The translations under genes and the position numbers were made by a program. Of a stretch of DNA of 47,913 nt, positions 18,579 to 27,092 are shown piece after piece; the first letter of the stretch is position 1, and each line of letters opens with the position of its first letter. The DNA comes from Bacteroidales bacterium (GTDB lineage Bacteria; Bacteroidota; Bacteroidia; Bacteroidales; F082), in NCBI GenBank assembly GCA_024709145.1, contig JANJXG010000047.1, positions 1-47,913 on the forward strand, read 5' to 3'. Below the pieces are notes generated by a model that worked only from the letters and a program-made list of their open reading frames with translations, did not search any database and had not been told where the DNA came from.

Positions 18579-18608
18579 ACAAAAGGCCTGAAGAATCAAG
18601 CCTTTTGT
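18579..18608 (-). terminator. Terminator of htpG
   Basis: ACAAAAGGC (18579-18587) and GCCTTTTGT (18600-18608) form a perfect 9-bp stem with a 12-base loop, followed on the minus strand by a T-rich run. It lies 20 bases past the htpG stop. Confidence 0.75.
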
Positions 18609-18628
18609 TCCAAAACAATTGCAAAATT

Positions 18629-20533
18629 CTATAAATTTTCCTGACTTCTTCGGATGAAGTCGCTGAGTTCTCTGCCTTTCAGCAGTCCTTTCGACAGCCG
18701 GGCCAAATCGAACATCTGTTTGAGAACAGCATTCTTTGCTGTTTCTTCTTTTTCGTTGAAGGCGTAGAAAGCAGGATGGTTGGCATTGATCACCAAGGTG
18801 TAATGATCGGGCAGATCGCCGAAGCCCATCATGCCGCCACCGCCAACCGCGCTCATCTCCTTCATTCGGCGCATGAACTCATTTTGTGTAATAACAACCG
18901 GAGGCTCGGTTTCACTCAGGTCTTCAATCTGAACATCAAATATTTTTTGATCAACGATAGTTTTAAAAGCCTCTTTTACAGCTGTTTTCTCCTCTTCGGC
19001 AAGCCGCGAAGGCAGAGTTGCCTCTTCTTTTTCAATCAATTTATCCGCTGTTCCGGCATCAACCCTCACAAAGCTTGTGTCGGTAAGTTTCTGCTCCAGC
19101 GTATTGACAAAATGAGAATCCAACACACCATCCATCAGCAGTACATCATAACCTTTGGATTTTGCTGCTTCAATATAGCTGAATTGCTCATCCGTGTGAC
19201 TGGCATATAGGTAAACAAGTTTCTTGTTTTTGTCTTTCTGAAGATTTTCCACATGATTGCGGTATTCTTCCAGGGTGAAGTATTTGTTGTCAACATTTTT
19301 CAACAAGACAAATTTCTCAGCTCTTTCCTGGAATTTGGTGTCAGAGATCATGCCATACTGGATAAAGATCTTGATGTCGTCCCATTTCTTCTCAAATCCC
19401 TCCCTGTCTTTTTTGAAGAGCTCTTCAAGTTTGTCGGCGACTTTTTTCGTAATATGACCCGAAATCTTTTTCACATTCTGGTCACTCTGCAGGAACGACC
19501 GGCTGACATTCAAGGGTATATCCGGAGAATCAATTACACCGTGAAGCAGGGTAAGAAAATCTGGAACGATGCCTTCAACCGAGTCAGTTACAAAAACCTG
19601 ATTGCTGTAAAGCTGGATTTTGTTGCGCTGAAGCTCATAGTTGTGCTTTACTTTGGGAAAATACAGAATGCCCGTGAGGTTGAAAGGATAGTCAACATTC
19701 AGGTGAATGTTAAACAAGGGTTCATCAAAATTCATTGGATAAAGCTCCTGATAGAACTTTTTATAAGCTTCATCGTTGCTTTCGGCAGGTGCTTTCTTCC
19801 AAAGGGGTTCGGTGTTGTTGATAATCCAGGGTTTTTCGACCGTTTTTGTCTTTGGATTACCATCTTTATCTGTCTCGCCTTCAATAGGTTCTTCTTCTTT
19901 CTTTGTGCCAAACTGAATAGGAACAGGCAAAAACTTGCAATATTTATTGAGCAATTCCCTGATGCGGTATTCTTCCAGAAAATCCTCGTTTTCTTTGTCG
20001 ATGTGCAGGATGATCACCGTGCCCCTGTCTTTTTTATCACTTTCACTGATGGTATATTCCGGACTTCCGTCGCATTCCCACTTAACCGCTTTGGTACTGC
20101 CTCCTTTTTTATAGGTTTTGGTATGCAGTTCCACTTTTTCGGAAACCATAAAAGAGGAATAGAATCCAAGACCAAAATGTCCGATGATGGCGTTGGCTTC
20201 AGCTTCCGATTTGGTTTTGAACTTCTTTACAAACTCTTCGGCACTTGAGAAAGCAATTTGATTGATATATTTCTCCACTTCTTCCTGAGTCATGCCGATA
20301 CCGCGGTCGCGAATGGTGATGGTTTTTTTCTTTTTATCAACTTCAATCTGTATGGTAAGGTCGCCCAATTCGTCCTTAAACTGACCTGTCGAAGCAAAGG
20401 TTTTAAGCTTTTGCGTCGCATCAACAGCGTTGCTAACCAATTCGCGCAGAAATATTTCATGATCGGAATAGAGGAATTTTTTGATAATCGGGAAGATGTT
20501 TTCAGTCTTAACATCAATGGTTCCTTTTTGCAT
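18629..20533 (-). CDS. htpG: Hsp90 chaperone HtpG
   Basis: This 634-residue cytosolic ATP-dependent chaperone has the GHKL ATPase motifs ELVSNAVDATQKL, DRGIGM and GHFGLGFYSSFMV in its N-terminal domain, followed by the middle and dimerisation domains. The length matches the bacterial family with a modest charged insert near residues 215-240 (EEEPIEGETDKDG). It appears monocistronic, with its own terminator. Long open frames on the opposite strand within it are artefacts. Confidence 0.97.
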   Translation of the reverse strand: MQKGTIDVKTENIFPIIKKFLYSDHEIFLRELVSNAVDATQKLKTFASTGQFKDELGDLTIQIEVDKKKKTITIRDRGIGMTQEEVEKYINQIAFSSAEEFVKKFKTKSEAEANAIIGHFGLGFYSSFMVSEKVELHTKTYKKGGSTKAVKWECDGSPEYTISESDKKDRGTVIILHIDKENEDFLEEYRIRELLNKYCKFLPVPIQFGTKKEEEPIEGETDKDGNPKTKTVEKPWIINNTEPLWKKAPAESNDEAYKKFYQELYPMNFDEPLFNIHLNVDYPFNLTGILYFPKVKHNYELQRNKIQLYSNQVFVTDSVEGIVPDFLTLLHGVIDSPDIPLNVSRSFLQSDQNVKKISGHITKKVADKLEELFKKDREGFEKKWDDIKIFIQYGMISDTKFQERAEKFVLLKNVDNKYFTLEEYRNHVENLQKDKNKKLVYLYASHTDEQFSYIEAAKSKGYDVLLMDGVLDSHFVNTLEQKLTDTSFVRVDAGTADKLIEKEEATLPSRLAEEEKTAVKEAFKTIVDQKIFDVQIEDLSETEPPVVITQNEFMRRMKEMSAVGGGGMMGFGDLPDHYTLVINANHPAFYAFNEKEETAKNAVLKQMFDLARLSKGLLKGRELSDFIRRSQENL

Positions 20534-20740
20534 AGCTATAATTATTGGTTTATCGCCAGAGCTGAATCAAAGGCTGTGCCAAGGCCTGAAACTGACATTT
20601 TGACCCGGGTCCTGTACCGGAAATGGCAGGAACCATCTTTGGAATCGTTTCTCTTGTTCACAACTTGGACATCGATGATGTTACCTGCAAACTAACGATT
20701 GAAAAAAACCTTCCTGCAGGAGAGATCTTGAAATATAACT

Positions 20741-20748
20741 TACTTTAG
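20741..20748 (+). promoter_or_regulatory. Candidate -7 element (TAnnTTAG variant) of the methyltransferase operon
   Basis: TACTTTAG, followed by CC, lies 18 bases before the ATG. It differs from TAnnTTTG at one place, and the same variant recurs before ilvE and the MFS gene. No -33 TTTG is seen. Confidence 0.35.
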
Positions 20749-20766
20749 CCGGACGAAACAAAAAAG

Positions 20767-21945
20767 ATGAAAGCTGCCGGAATAGAAAGTCTGATCAAAC
20801 TGATAGACGACGCCCTTGCGCAACAACAGTTTGTCAAAATGACTTTAAGTAAAAACAGAATTAAATCTTCTGATTTAAAACGTATTACACTTAAACCTGT
20901 CGCGTTGAAAGCGGGATTACGCATATCGTTTCTTTACAACTTTGAAACACGTGATGAAGTAAAAAACCATGATTTTGAATCGGCAGTCACTCTGGTCAAG
21001 ACACTTTTGGAAGAAACTTTTCTTGAAGCAAATTTCTTCACCGTCAACCGGCAACACACATTGATGCTTAATGGCAAAGGCAATGCAAAACTTGTTAGCC
21101 GGATGCTGGAACAGGAAAAAACACCAGACCTGAGTCATGACAAAAACAAGCAACGCCTGATAAAACCAACCGGCCTGCATTGGCAACTGTTGGGTATGAC
21201 GAATCATCAGGGACAGGTGCTGCCTTCGATGCAGCATAAATTCAAACAAATCAATCAATACATTGCAATACTGGATGGTTTGATCAGTCCCTGGCACCGC
21301 GAAGGACCGTTACGTGTGGTTGATATGGGAGCCGGCAAAGCCTATCTCACTTTTGCTCTTTACGAACACCTGCGCAGCAATCCACTTGTTCAAGCGCAGG
21401 TTACAGGTGTAGAATTGCGCCCTGACCTTGTGGCCAAAACAAATACCATCGCAAAACAATCAGGCTTTGAAAGCCTGCACTTTGAAGAAGGTTCGATTCA
21501 GGCTTACCCGATGCCTCCCACCGATGTACTCATTGCCCTGCATGCCTGCGACACTGCAACCGACGATGCGATTGCAGCAGGCATTGCTGCCGGCGTGAAG
21601 CTGATCGTGTGTGCACCATGCTGTCACAAGCAAATCCGGCGGGAAATGCAGCAGACAGGACTGAATATTCCACTTGTTAAATATGGAATTTTCATGGAAC
21701 GCCAGGCCGAAATCATTACCGACACCCTGCGTGCACTGATCATGGAGAAGAATGGCTATCAAAGTCATGTACAGGAGTTTATAGAAGCAGAACATACCCC
21801 AAAGAATGTTTTGCTTTCTGGCTTTAAAACCGGCAGAGACATCAATATAGCCGAAATAGAAGAAAAAATCAGGCAGATAAAGTCCACTTTTGGAATCAGG
21901 GAACATTTTCTCGAAACCGCCTTGAAAGCAAAAGGAATTCAATAA
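20767..21945 (+). CDS. SAM-dependent methyltransferase (PF13679-like)
   Basis: This 392-residue protein has a ~130-residue N-terminal domain and a class-I methyltransferase domain: SAM motif VVDMGAGKAYLTFALYE at about 184-200, then LIALHACDTATDDAI and a CAPCCHKQ motif. The HACD and CCH combination is typical of the PF13679 (Methyltransf_32) group, which includes RNA and protein methyltransferases. The substrate cannot be read from the sequence. It is followed by the DUF554 gene at 11 bases. Confidence 0.85.
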   Translation: MKAAGIESLIKLIDDALAQQQFVKMTLSKNRIKSSDLKRITLKPVALKAGLRISFLYNFETRDEVKNHDFESAVTLVKTLLEETFLEANFFTVNRQHTLMLNGKGNAKLVSRMLEQEKTPDLSHDKNKQRLIKPTGLHWQLLGMTNHQGQVLPSMQHKFKQINQYIAILDGLISPWHREGPLRVVDMGAGKAYLTFALYEHLRSNPLVQAQVTGVELRPDLVAKTNTIAKQSGFESLHFEEGSIQAYPMPPTDVLIALHACDTATDDAIAAGIAAGVKLIVCAPCCHKQIRREMQQTGLNIPLVKYGIFMERQAEIITDTLRALIMEKNGYQSHVQEFIEAEHTPKNVLLSGFKTGRDINIAEIEEKIRQIKSTFGIREHFLETALKAKGIQ

Positions 21946-21956
21946 GCAATTTTGAT

Positions 21957-22646
21957 ATGATCATCACCGGAACGCTCATCAATGTGGCGGCTGTAGCCGC
22001 GGGAAGTTTGGTTGGCCTGCTATTTCATGCCAGGCTACCAAAACGATTTACTGAAATCCTGTTTCAGGCCATCGGTCTGTTTACACTCGTTCTTGGTATT
22101 TATATGGCTTTTAAAGTAAGCGAATGGCTGCTCGTTATCCTGAGTCTTGTGATTGGCAGTATCGTGGGCGAGCTGATGCGGCTTGACAAATTCTTTGACA
22201 ACCTCGCCGGTGTTCTTGGAACAAAATTCAAACTGGGAGGTTCGCGCTTCAATGAAGGGCTACTCACTGCCTTTTTGCTCTTTTGCATGGGATCGATGAC
22301 CATCCTTGGCGCCATCGAGGAAGGACTTGGAGGCAAACCGGAATTGTATTATATCAAATCACTCATGGATGGCATCAGTGCCGCTGCCCTTGCCTCGGGG
22401 CTCGGTATTGGTGTGCTGTTCTCGATCGTTCCACTCTTTGTTTATCAGGCGGGTCTCACGCTCCTTGCTTCAGGTTTTGGTGAATTTATGCCGGAACTGA
22501 TGATCAGTGGTATTTCGGCAACCGGTGGGGTAATTCTTGTTGGCCTTGGATTTAATCTTTTGAATATCACCCAACTTAAGATACTAAATTTTCTACCATC
22601 ACTGTTGATGATCGTTATCATTACATGGATTTACCTTCTGATGTAA
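21957..22646 (+). CDS. DUF554 (YqgA-like) membrane protein
   Basis: This 229-residue membrane protein has about six or seven hydrophobic segments, starting MIITGTLINVAAVAAGSLVG, with GSMTILGAIEEGLGG in the middle. These are hallmarks of the DUF554/YqgA family, whose function is unknown although a transport role has been suggested. It is probably co-transcribed with the methyltransferase. It is full length. Confidence 0.9.
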   Translation: MIITGTLINVAAVAAGSLVGLLFHARLPKRFTEILFQAIGLFTLVLGIYMAFKVSEWLLVILSLVIGSIVGELMRLDKFFDNLAGVLGTKFKLGGSRFNEGLLTAFLLFCMGSMTILGAIEEGLGGKPELYYIKSLMDGISAAALASGLGIGVLFSIVPLFVYQAGLTLLASGFGEFMPELMISGISATGGVILVGLGFNLLNITQLKILNFLPSLLMIVIITWIYLLM

Positions 22647-22770
22647 TATAAATTGTTACCACCTCCCCATTCACTTTGGGGCTTTCAACGCTAGTACCGC
22701 AAGATACCGGCTGGCTTAACTGAACTGTTTATAAATTAACAGAAAAGCTTATTATCCCAAAAAAAAAGTT

Positions 22771-22778
22771 TACCTTAG
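22771..22778 (+). promoter_or_regulatory. Candidate -7 element of ilvE
   Basis: TACCTTAG, followed by CC, lies 35 bases before the ilvE ATG. It is a one-base variant of the -7 consensus, with CTTA rather than TTTG at the -33 spacing. Confidence 0.35.
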
Positions 22779-22813
22779 CCTCATTAAAAAAATGTACACT
22801 TAAATTTTAAGTC

Positions 22814-23833
22814 ATGGAAAATATTGATTGGAAAAACCTGCCTTTTGGCTATTATCCAACAGATTACAATGTACGTTGCTATGCTCGCAACGGGCAATGG
22901 GGTGAACTTGAAGTCAGTTCTTCGGAATACATCAGCATCCATATGGCTGCCACTGCCCTGCATTACGGTCAGGAAGCTTTTGAAGGATTAAAAGCCTTCA
23001 GAGGAATTGACGGAAAAGTCAGACTTTTCCGCTGGGAAGAAAATGCTAAAAGGATGCGTTCTTCTGCTGATGGCATTATGATGCATGAAGTGCCGGATGA
23101 AATGTTTTTTGCAGCAGTTGAAAAAGCCGTTCGCTTAAACGCTCGTTTCATCCCGCCATACGGAACAGGTGCCTCATTGTACATCCGTCCACTTTTGTTT
23201 GGATCAGGTCCTCAGGTGGGTGTCAAACCTGCCAAAGAATATATGTTTGTTGTTTTCGTCGGCCCCGTGGGACCGTACTTCCGTGAGGGATTTAATCCGG
23301 TAAGTGTTGAACTGGTGCGTGATTACGACCGTGCAGCTCCGCTGGGTACAGGGCACATTAAAGTTGGTGGCAACTATGCTGCAAGCTTACGTCCGGCAGA
23401 CAGGGCACATAAAGATGGTTATTCTTCAGTGCTTTTCCTTGATGCCAAAGAAAAAAAATACATCGACGAAGCAGGGCCTGCCAATTTCTTCGGTATCAGG
23501 GAAAAGACTTATATCACACCGCAGTCCAAAACAGTACTGCCTTCGATTACCAACAAAAGCATCGAAACACTGGCCATTGATTTGGGCCTCAAGGTGGAAC
23601 GCAGGCCTGTACCGGTGGAAGAACTGGAGTTATTTGAAGAAGCAGGAGCCTGCGGCACTGCAGCTATCATTGCTCCGATTGGAAAAATTGTAGATCGCGA
23701 AACGGGAAAAGTTTATCAATACAGCGACAAGGCCGGGCCGGTTTCAACAGAAATCTACACCAGGCTGAAAGCCATTCAGGAAGGTGTTGTGGAAGATGTT
23801 TATGGCTGGACTACCGTGATTGATGGAATCTGA
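22814..23833 (+). CDS. ilvE: Branched-chain amino acid aminotransferase
   Basis: This 339-residue fold-type IV PLP enzyme interconverts Leu, Ile and Val with their 2-oxo acids. The likely PLP lysine is K183 in GTGHIKVGGNYAASL; FEGLKAFRG near 56-64 and the DEAGPANFF segment at 218-226 are typical of the larger (human/Bacillus-type) branched-chain aminotransferases. The gene stands alone with its own promoter-like site and terminator, apart from the other ilv genes. Confidence 0.95.
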   Translation: MENIDWKNLPFGYYPTDYNVRCYARNGQWGELEVSSSEYISIHMAATALHYGQEAFEGLKAFRGIDGKVRLFRWEENAKRMRSSADGIMMHEVPDEMFFAAVEKAVRLNARFIPPYGTGASLYIRPLLFGSGPQVGVKPAKEYMFVVFVGPVGPYFREGFNPVSVELVRDYDRAAPLGTGHIKVGGNYAASLRPADRAHKDGYSSVLFLDAKEKKYIDEAGPANFFGIREKTYITPQSKTVLPSITNKSIETLAIDLGLKVERRPVPVEELELFEEAGACGTAAIIAPIGKIVDRETGKVYQYSDKAGPVSTEIYTRLKAIQEGVVEDVYGWTTVIDGI

Positions 23834-23870
23834 CAGTATTCGGCCTGTTGTACAAATCTCAAACGATCTA

Positions 23871-23895
23871 AGCAGCTTTCGGGCTGCTTTTTTTT
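23871..23895 (+). terminator. Terminator of ilvE
   Basis: AGCAGC and GCTGCT (23871-23888) form a 6-bp stem with a TTTCGG loop and a run of eight T residues. Its tail overlaps the stop codon of the convergent pyrF gene. Confidence 0.85.
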
Positions 23896-24724
23896 AAATC
23901 AGTCCGGCAAGTTCTAGCTGTGTTTCCATCTGCCGCTGAACGAGAGAGGCTTCATGTGCAGCAGCCTTGTCGAAGTCGCTACCGTCGGAGGCATAGATGA
24001 TAGCCCTGGAAGAATTAACCAATAAGCCCGCCCGCTGATTCAAACCGACCCTGCTAACCGCATCAAGATCACCACCCTGTGCACCTACTCCCGGAACAAG
24101 CAAAAAGTAGTCCGGAACAATTTTTCTGATTTCTGCCAGTTCTTGGGGATGAGTGGCGCCAACCACAAACATCAGCTGATCGGGTGACGCCCATGTGCAG
24201 GCCTTTCTGATGACCGCATGATGTAACAATTGACCCTGAGGATCGGCAAAATATTGAAAATCGGCCGAGCCGGTGTTGGAAGTCAGCGCCAGCAGAATGA
24301 CCCATTTTTCCTCAAAACCCAGAAAAGGTTTTACAGAATCAGCACCCATGTAAGGTGCAACTGTGACAGCATCGGCCTTCATTGATTCAAAAAAGGCCCT
24401 TGCGTAAGCCGCTGAAGTATTGCCGATATCGCCCCGTTTGGCATCCAGTATAATGAAGATGTCGGGGTACTTTTCACGGAGGTAAGCGACAGTGCGTTCC
24501 AGGCTTTGCCACCCACGGCTGCCGCCGGATTCGTAAAAAGCAGTATTTGGCTTGAAAGCCACAGCAAAAGCTGCCGTAGAGTCGATGATGGCTTTGTTGA
24601 AACTGAATACCGGATCGTCCTCCGACAACAAATGCTTAGGAATCCGGTTTTTGTCGGTATCGAGTCCAACACACAAATAGGATTTTTTTTGTTGGATCTG
24701 CCTAAAAAGCTGTTCACTGTTCAT
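23894..24724 (-). CDS. pyrF: Orotidine 5'-phosphate decarboxylase
   Basis: This 276-residue enzyme makes UMP from OMP. The catalytic motif [12 protein letters not shown] places K96 and D94/D99, and FKPNTAFYE and [10 protein letters not shown] provide the substrate loops. Its length and motifs match the type-2 PyrF family rather than the ~230-residue E. coli form. It begins 9 bases after prfA, so the two form an operon. Confidence 0.96.
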   Translation of the reverse strand: MNSEQLFRQIQQKKSYLCVGLDTDKNRIPKHLLSEDDPVFSFNKAIIDSTAAFAVAFKPNTAFYESGGSRGWQSLERTVAYLREKYPDIFIILDAKRGDIGNTSAAYARAFFESMKADAVTVAPYMGADSVKPFLGFEEKWVILLALTSNTGSADFQYFADPQGQLLHHAVIRKACTWASPDQLMFVVGATHPQELAEIRKIVPDYFLLVPGVGAQGGDLDAVSRVGLNQRAGLLVNSSRAIIYASDGSDFDKAAAHEASLVQRQMETQLELAGLI

Positions 24725-24733
24725 CGCAAAAAA

Positions 24734-25813
24734 TCAGGCTTCGAGCTCTGTTTTCAATCGCTCGGCATTTTCGGCCATCTGCAGTTTTTCGATGATTTCA
24801 TTGATATCACCATCGATAATTGCTGACAGGTTATACAAGGTCAGGTTGATTCTGTGATCGGTAACCCTTCCCTGAGGCCAATTGTAGGTTCTGATCTTGG
24901 CTGACCGGTCGCCGGTTGAAACCATCGTTTTTCTTTTGGATGCCACCTCTTCGAGGTATTTGCTGTACTCAATCTCAAAAATGCGGCTGCGAAGCACCTT
25001 CATGGCCTTCGCGAGGTTTTTCAGTTGTGATTTTTCATCCTGGCAAGAAACGACAATTCCCGTTGGGATGTGGGTAAGCCGGATGGCAGAATAGGTTGTG
25101 TTAACCGACTGGCCTCCCGGTCCTGAGGAGCAAAAGGTATCTTTGCGAATATCTTTTTCGTTGAGTTCGATATCAAACTCTTCGGCTTCGGGCAATACCA
25201 CCACTGATGCTGCGGAGGTATGAATGCGTCCCTGTGTTTCAGTTTTAGGTACTCTTTGCACGCGGTGAACGCCGGATTCAAACTTCATAATCCCATAAGC
25301 ATTGTCACCAATTACATTAAATACCACTTCTTTGTATCCGCCAACAGTACCTTCATTCATATCAACGAGTTCGGTTTTCCAGCCTTTTGTTTCGCAGAAT
25401 TTGATGTACATCCTAAACAAGTCACCTGCAAAAATGCTGGCCTCATCGCCACCGGTACCGGCTCTGATTTCAACAATGGCATTCTTGGAATCCTGCGGAT
25501 CTTTTGGGATTAACATCAAACGAATGGATTCTTCAAGACCCTCTTTTCGTGGCTGGAGTTCATCGAGTTCGTCAAGCGCCATTTGACGAAAGTCGGCATC
25601 TTTTTCGTTTTTTACAAGTTCGCGCGCATGTTCCATATTGGCGATCACATTTTTGTAATCCTTAAATGCCGCAACAACCGGTTCGAGGTCTTTGTAATCC
25701 TTGTTAAGTTTCACAAAGCGTTTCATGTCGGCCATCACAGCAGGATCGGTGAGTTGTTCGCCCATTTCTTCCCAGCGTCGGTTGATGGTTTCCAGTTTAT
25801 CAATAATATCCAC
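24734..25813 (-). CDS. prfA: Peptide chain release factor 1
   Basis: This 359-residue release factor recognises UAA and UAG stop codons. The peptidyl-hydrolysis GGQ motif is at 233-235. The codon-reading loop has P189-K-T191, fitting the PxT motif of RF1 rather than the SPF of RF2. GTGGDEA at 119-125 is also typical. No programmed frameshift is seen. It is followed by pyrF. Confidence 0.97.
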   Translation of the reverse strand: MDIIDKLETINRRWEEMGEQLTDPAVMADMKRFVKLNKDYKDLEPVVAAFKDYKNVIANMEHARELVKNEKDADFRQMALDELDELQPRKEGLEESIRLMLIPKDPQDSKNAIVEIRAGTGGDEASIFAGDLFRMYIKFCETKGWKTELVDMNEGTVGGYKEVVFNVIGDNAYGIMKFESGVHRVQRVPKTETQGRIHTSAASVVVLPEAEEFDIELNEKDIRKDTFCSSGPGGQSVNTTYSAIRLTHIPTGIVVSCQDEKSQLKNLAKAMKVLRSRIFEIEYSKYLEEVASKRKTMVSTGDRSAKIRTYNWPQGRVTDHRINLTLYNLSAIIDGDINEIIEKLQMAENAERLKTELEA

Positions 25814-25834
25814 AACTTCAAATTTTTAAGCATG

Positions 25835-25865
25835 CAAAAATACACAATGCAGCCCAAGTAAAAAA
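25835..25865 (-). promoter_or_regulatory. Candidate promoter of prfA-pyrF
   Basis: The minus strand shows TATTTTTG (25842-25835), an exact TAnnTTTG match, with TTTT instead of TTTG 19 bases upstream. It ends 21 bases before the prfA ATG, in the 113-base gap after purM. Confidence 0.5.
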
Positions 25866-25926
25866 GCCTTCACGGGAAACAATCTATCCAATTGATTTTG
25901 AAATGATTACTGCCCTATAAAGTCAA

Positions 25927-27090
25927 CTATGAATAGATATAGGTACCTGTTTCGGCGCTGATGGTGAGTTTTTTTCCGGGGTTTGCTTCCGTGTGACCGA
26001 TAATTCTGGCTTCAACTCCAAATGTTGCTGCCAGTGAAATCAAAGCCTCTGCGGTTTTTTCGTTGGTATATACCTCCATCCGGTGACCCATGTTGAACAC
26101 CTGATACATTTCTTTCCAATCAGTCCCTGATGCCTCTCTGATCATTCGAAAAAGCGGCGGAACCGGAAAGAGCTGATCTTTCACCACGTGAAGATCATTC
26201 ACGAAATGCAACACTTTGGTTTGTGCCCCGCCGCTGCAGTGGATGATGCCATGAAGTTGGCTTCCAAATTCGCTCAAGGCTTGTTTAAGAATGGGAGCAT
26301 AAGTGCGTGTGGGGGCCAGCACGAGTTTTCCGACATCAACACCAGGTATTTCGGTTGGATCAGTCAGGTTGTGAGGCCCGCTGTAAACCAGTCTGGCAGG
26401 TACAGCAGGATCAAAACTTTCAGGAAACCGCGTTGCCAGAGCGTGATGAAACATATCGTGTCGTGCAGAAGTGAGTCCATTGCTGCCCATGCCTCCATTG
26501 TACACCTCCTCGTAGACGGCCTGACCAAAAGAAGCAAGACCCACAATGACATCACCGGCCAAAATGCGGTTTTCGATGACTTTATTCCGGGGTAAGCGGG
26601 CTGTCACAGTGCTATCGACGATAATCGTCCGAACCAAATCGCCCACATCAGCCGTTTCGCCACCCGTTGACCAGATACCGATGCCCATCGACCTGAGTTT
26701 TTCAAGAAATCCCTCTGTTCCTTCGATGATGGCTTTGATAACCTCACCGGGAATCAGATTTTTGTTACGGCCGATTGTTGAAGAAAGCAGGATGTGATCG
26801 GTAACACCCACACACAAAAGATCGTCGGTGTTCATTACAACGGCATCCTGCGCAATCCCTTCCCACACTGACAGATCCCCGGTTTCTTTCCAGTAAAGGT
26901 AAGCAAGTGCCGATTTTGTTCCGGCCCCGTCGGCATGCATGATGTTACACCAGCCGGGGTCGCCCCCAAGGATATCAGGGATCACCTTACAGAAGGCATT
27001 GGGAAATAAGCCTTTGTCAACATTCCTGATTGCCTCATGCACATCCTCTTTGGCAGCTGAAACACCTCTAGAGGCATAACGTTGATCCAT
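25927..27090 (-). CDS. purM: AIR synthase (phosphoribosylformylglycinamidine cyclo-ligase)
   Basis: This 387-residue enzyme of the PurM ATP-dependent superfamily closes the imidazole ring in purine synthesis. The N-terminal MDQRYASRGVSAAKEDV, the HADGAGTKS nucleotide loop, DAVVMNTDDLLCVG and STGGETADVGD are PurM features. The protein is ~40 residues longer than E. coli PurM and resembles the Bacteroidota long form. It starts 2 bases past the ompA stop. Confidence 0.9.
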   Translation of the reverse strand: MDQRYASRGVSAAKEDVHEAIRNVDKGLFPNAFCKVIPDILGGDPGWCNIMHADGAGTKSALAYLYWKETGDLSVWEGIAQDAVVMNTDDLLCVGVTDHILLSSTIGRNKNLIPGEVIKAIIEGTEGFLEKLRSMGIGIWSTGGETADVGDLVRTIIVDSTVTARLPRNKVIENRILAGDVIVGLASFGQAVYEEVYNGGMGSNGLTSARHDMFHHALATRFPESFDPAVPARLVYSGPHNLTDPTEIPGVDVGKLVLAPTRTYAPILKQALSEFGSQLHGIIHCSGGAQTKVLHFVNDLHVVKDQLFPVPPLFRMIREASGTDWKEMYQVFNMGHRMEVYTNEKTAEALISLAATFGVEARIIGHTEANPGKKLTISAETGTYIYS

Positions 27091-27092
27091 AG

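Noticed and set aside
19253-20695. Long plus-strand open frames (331 and 145 codons) opposite htpG
   Set aside because: They lie wholly or largely on the antisense strand of a well-conserved gene, have Phe/Ile-rich low-quality translations and no family resemblance.
22666-22690. Small CCCCA/TGGGG hairpin after the DUF554 gene as a terminator
   Set aside because: The stem is only 5 bp and lacks a T run, so it cannot be supported.
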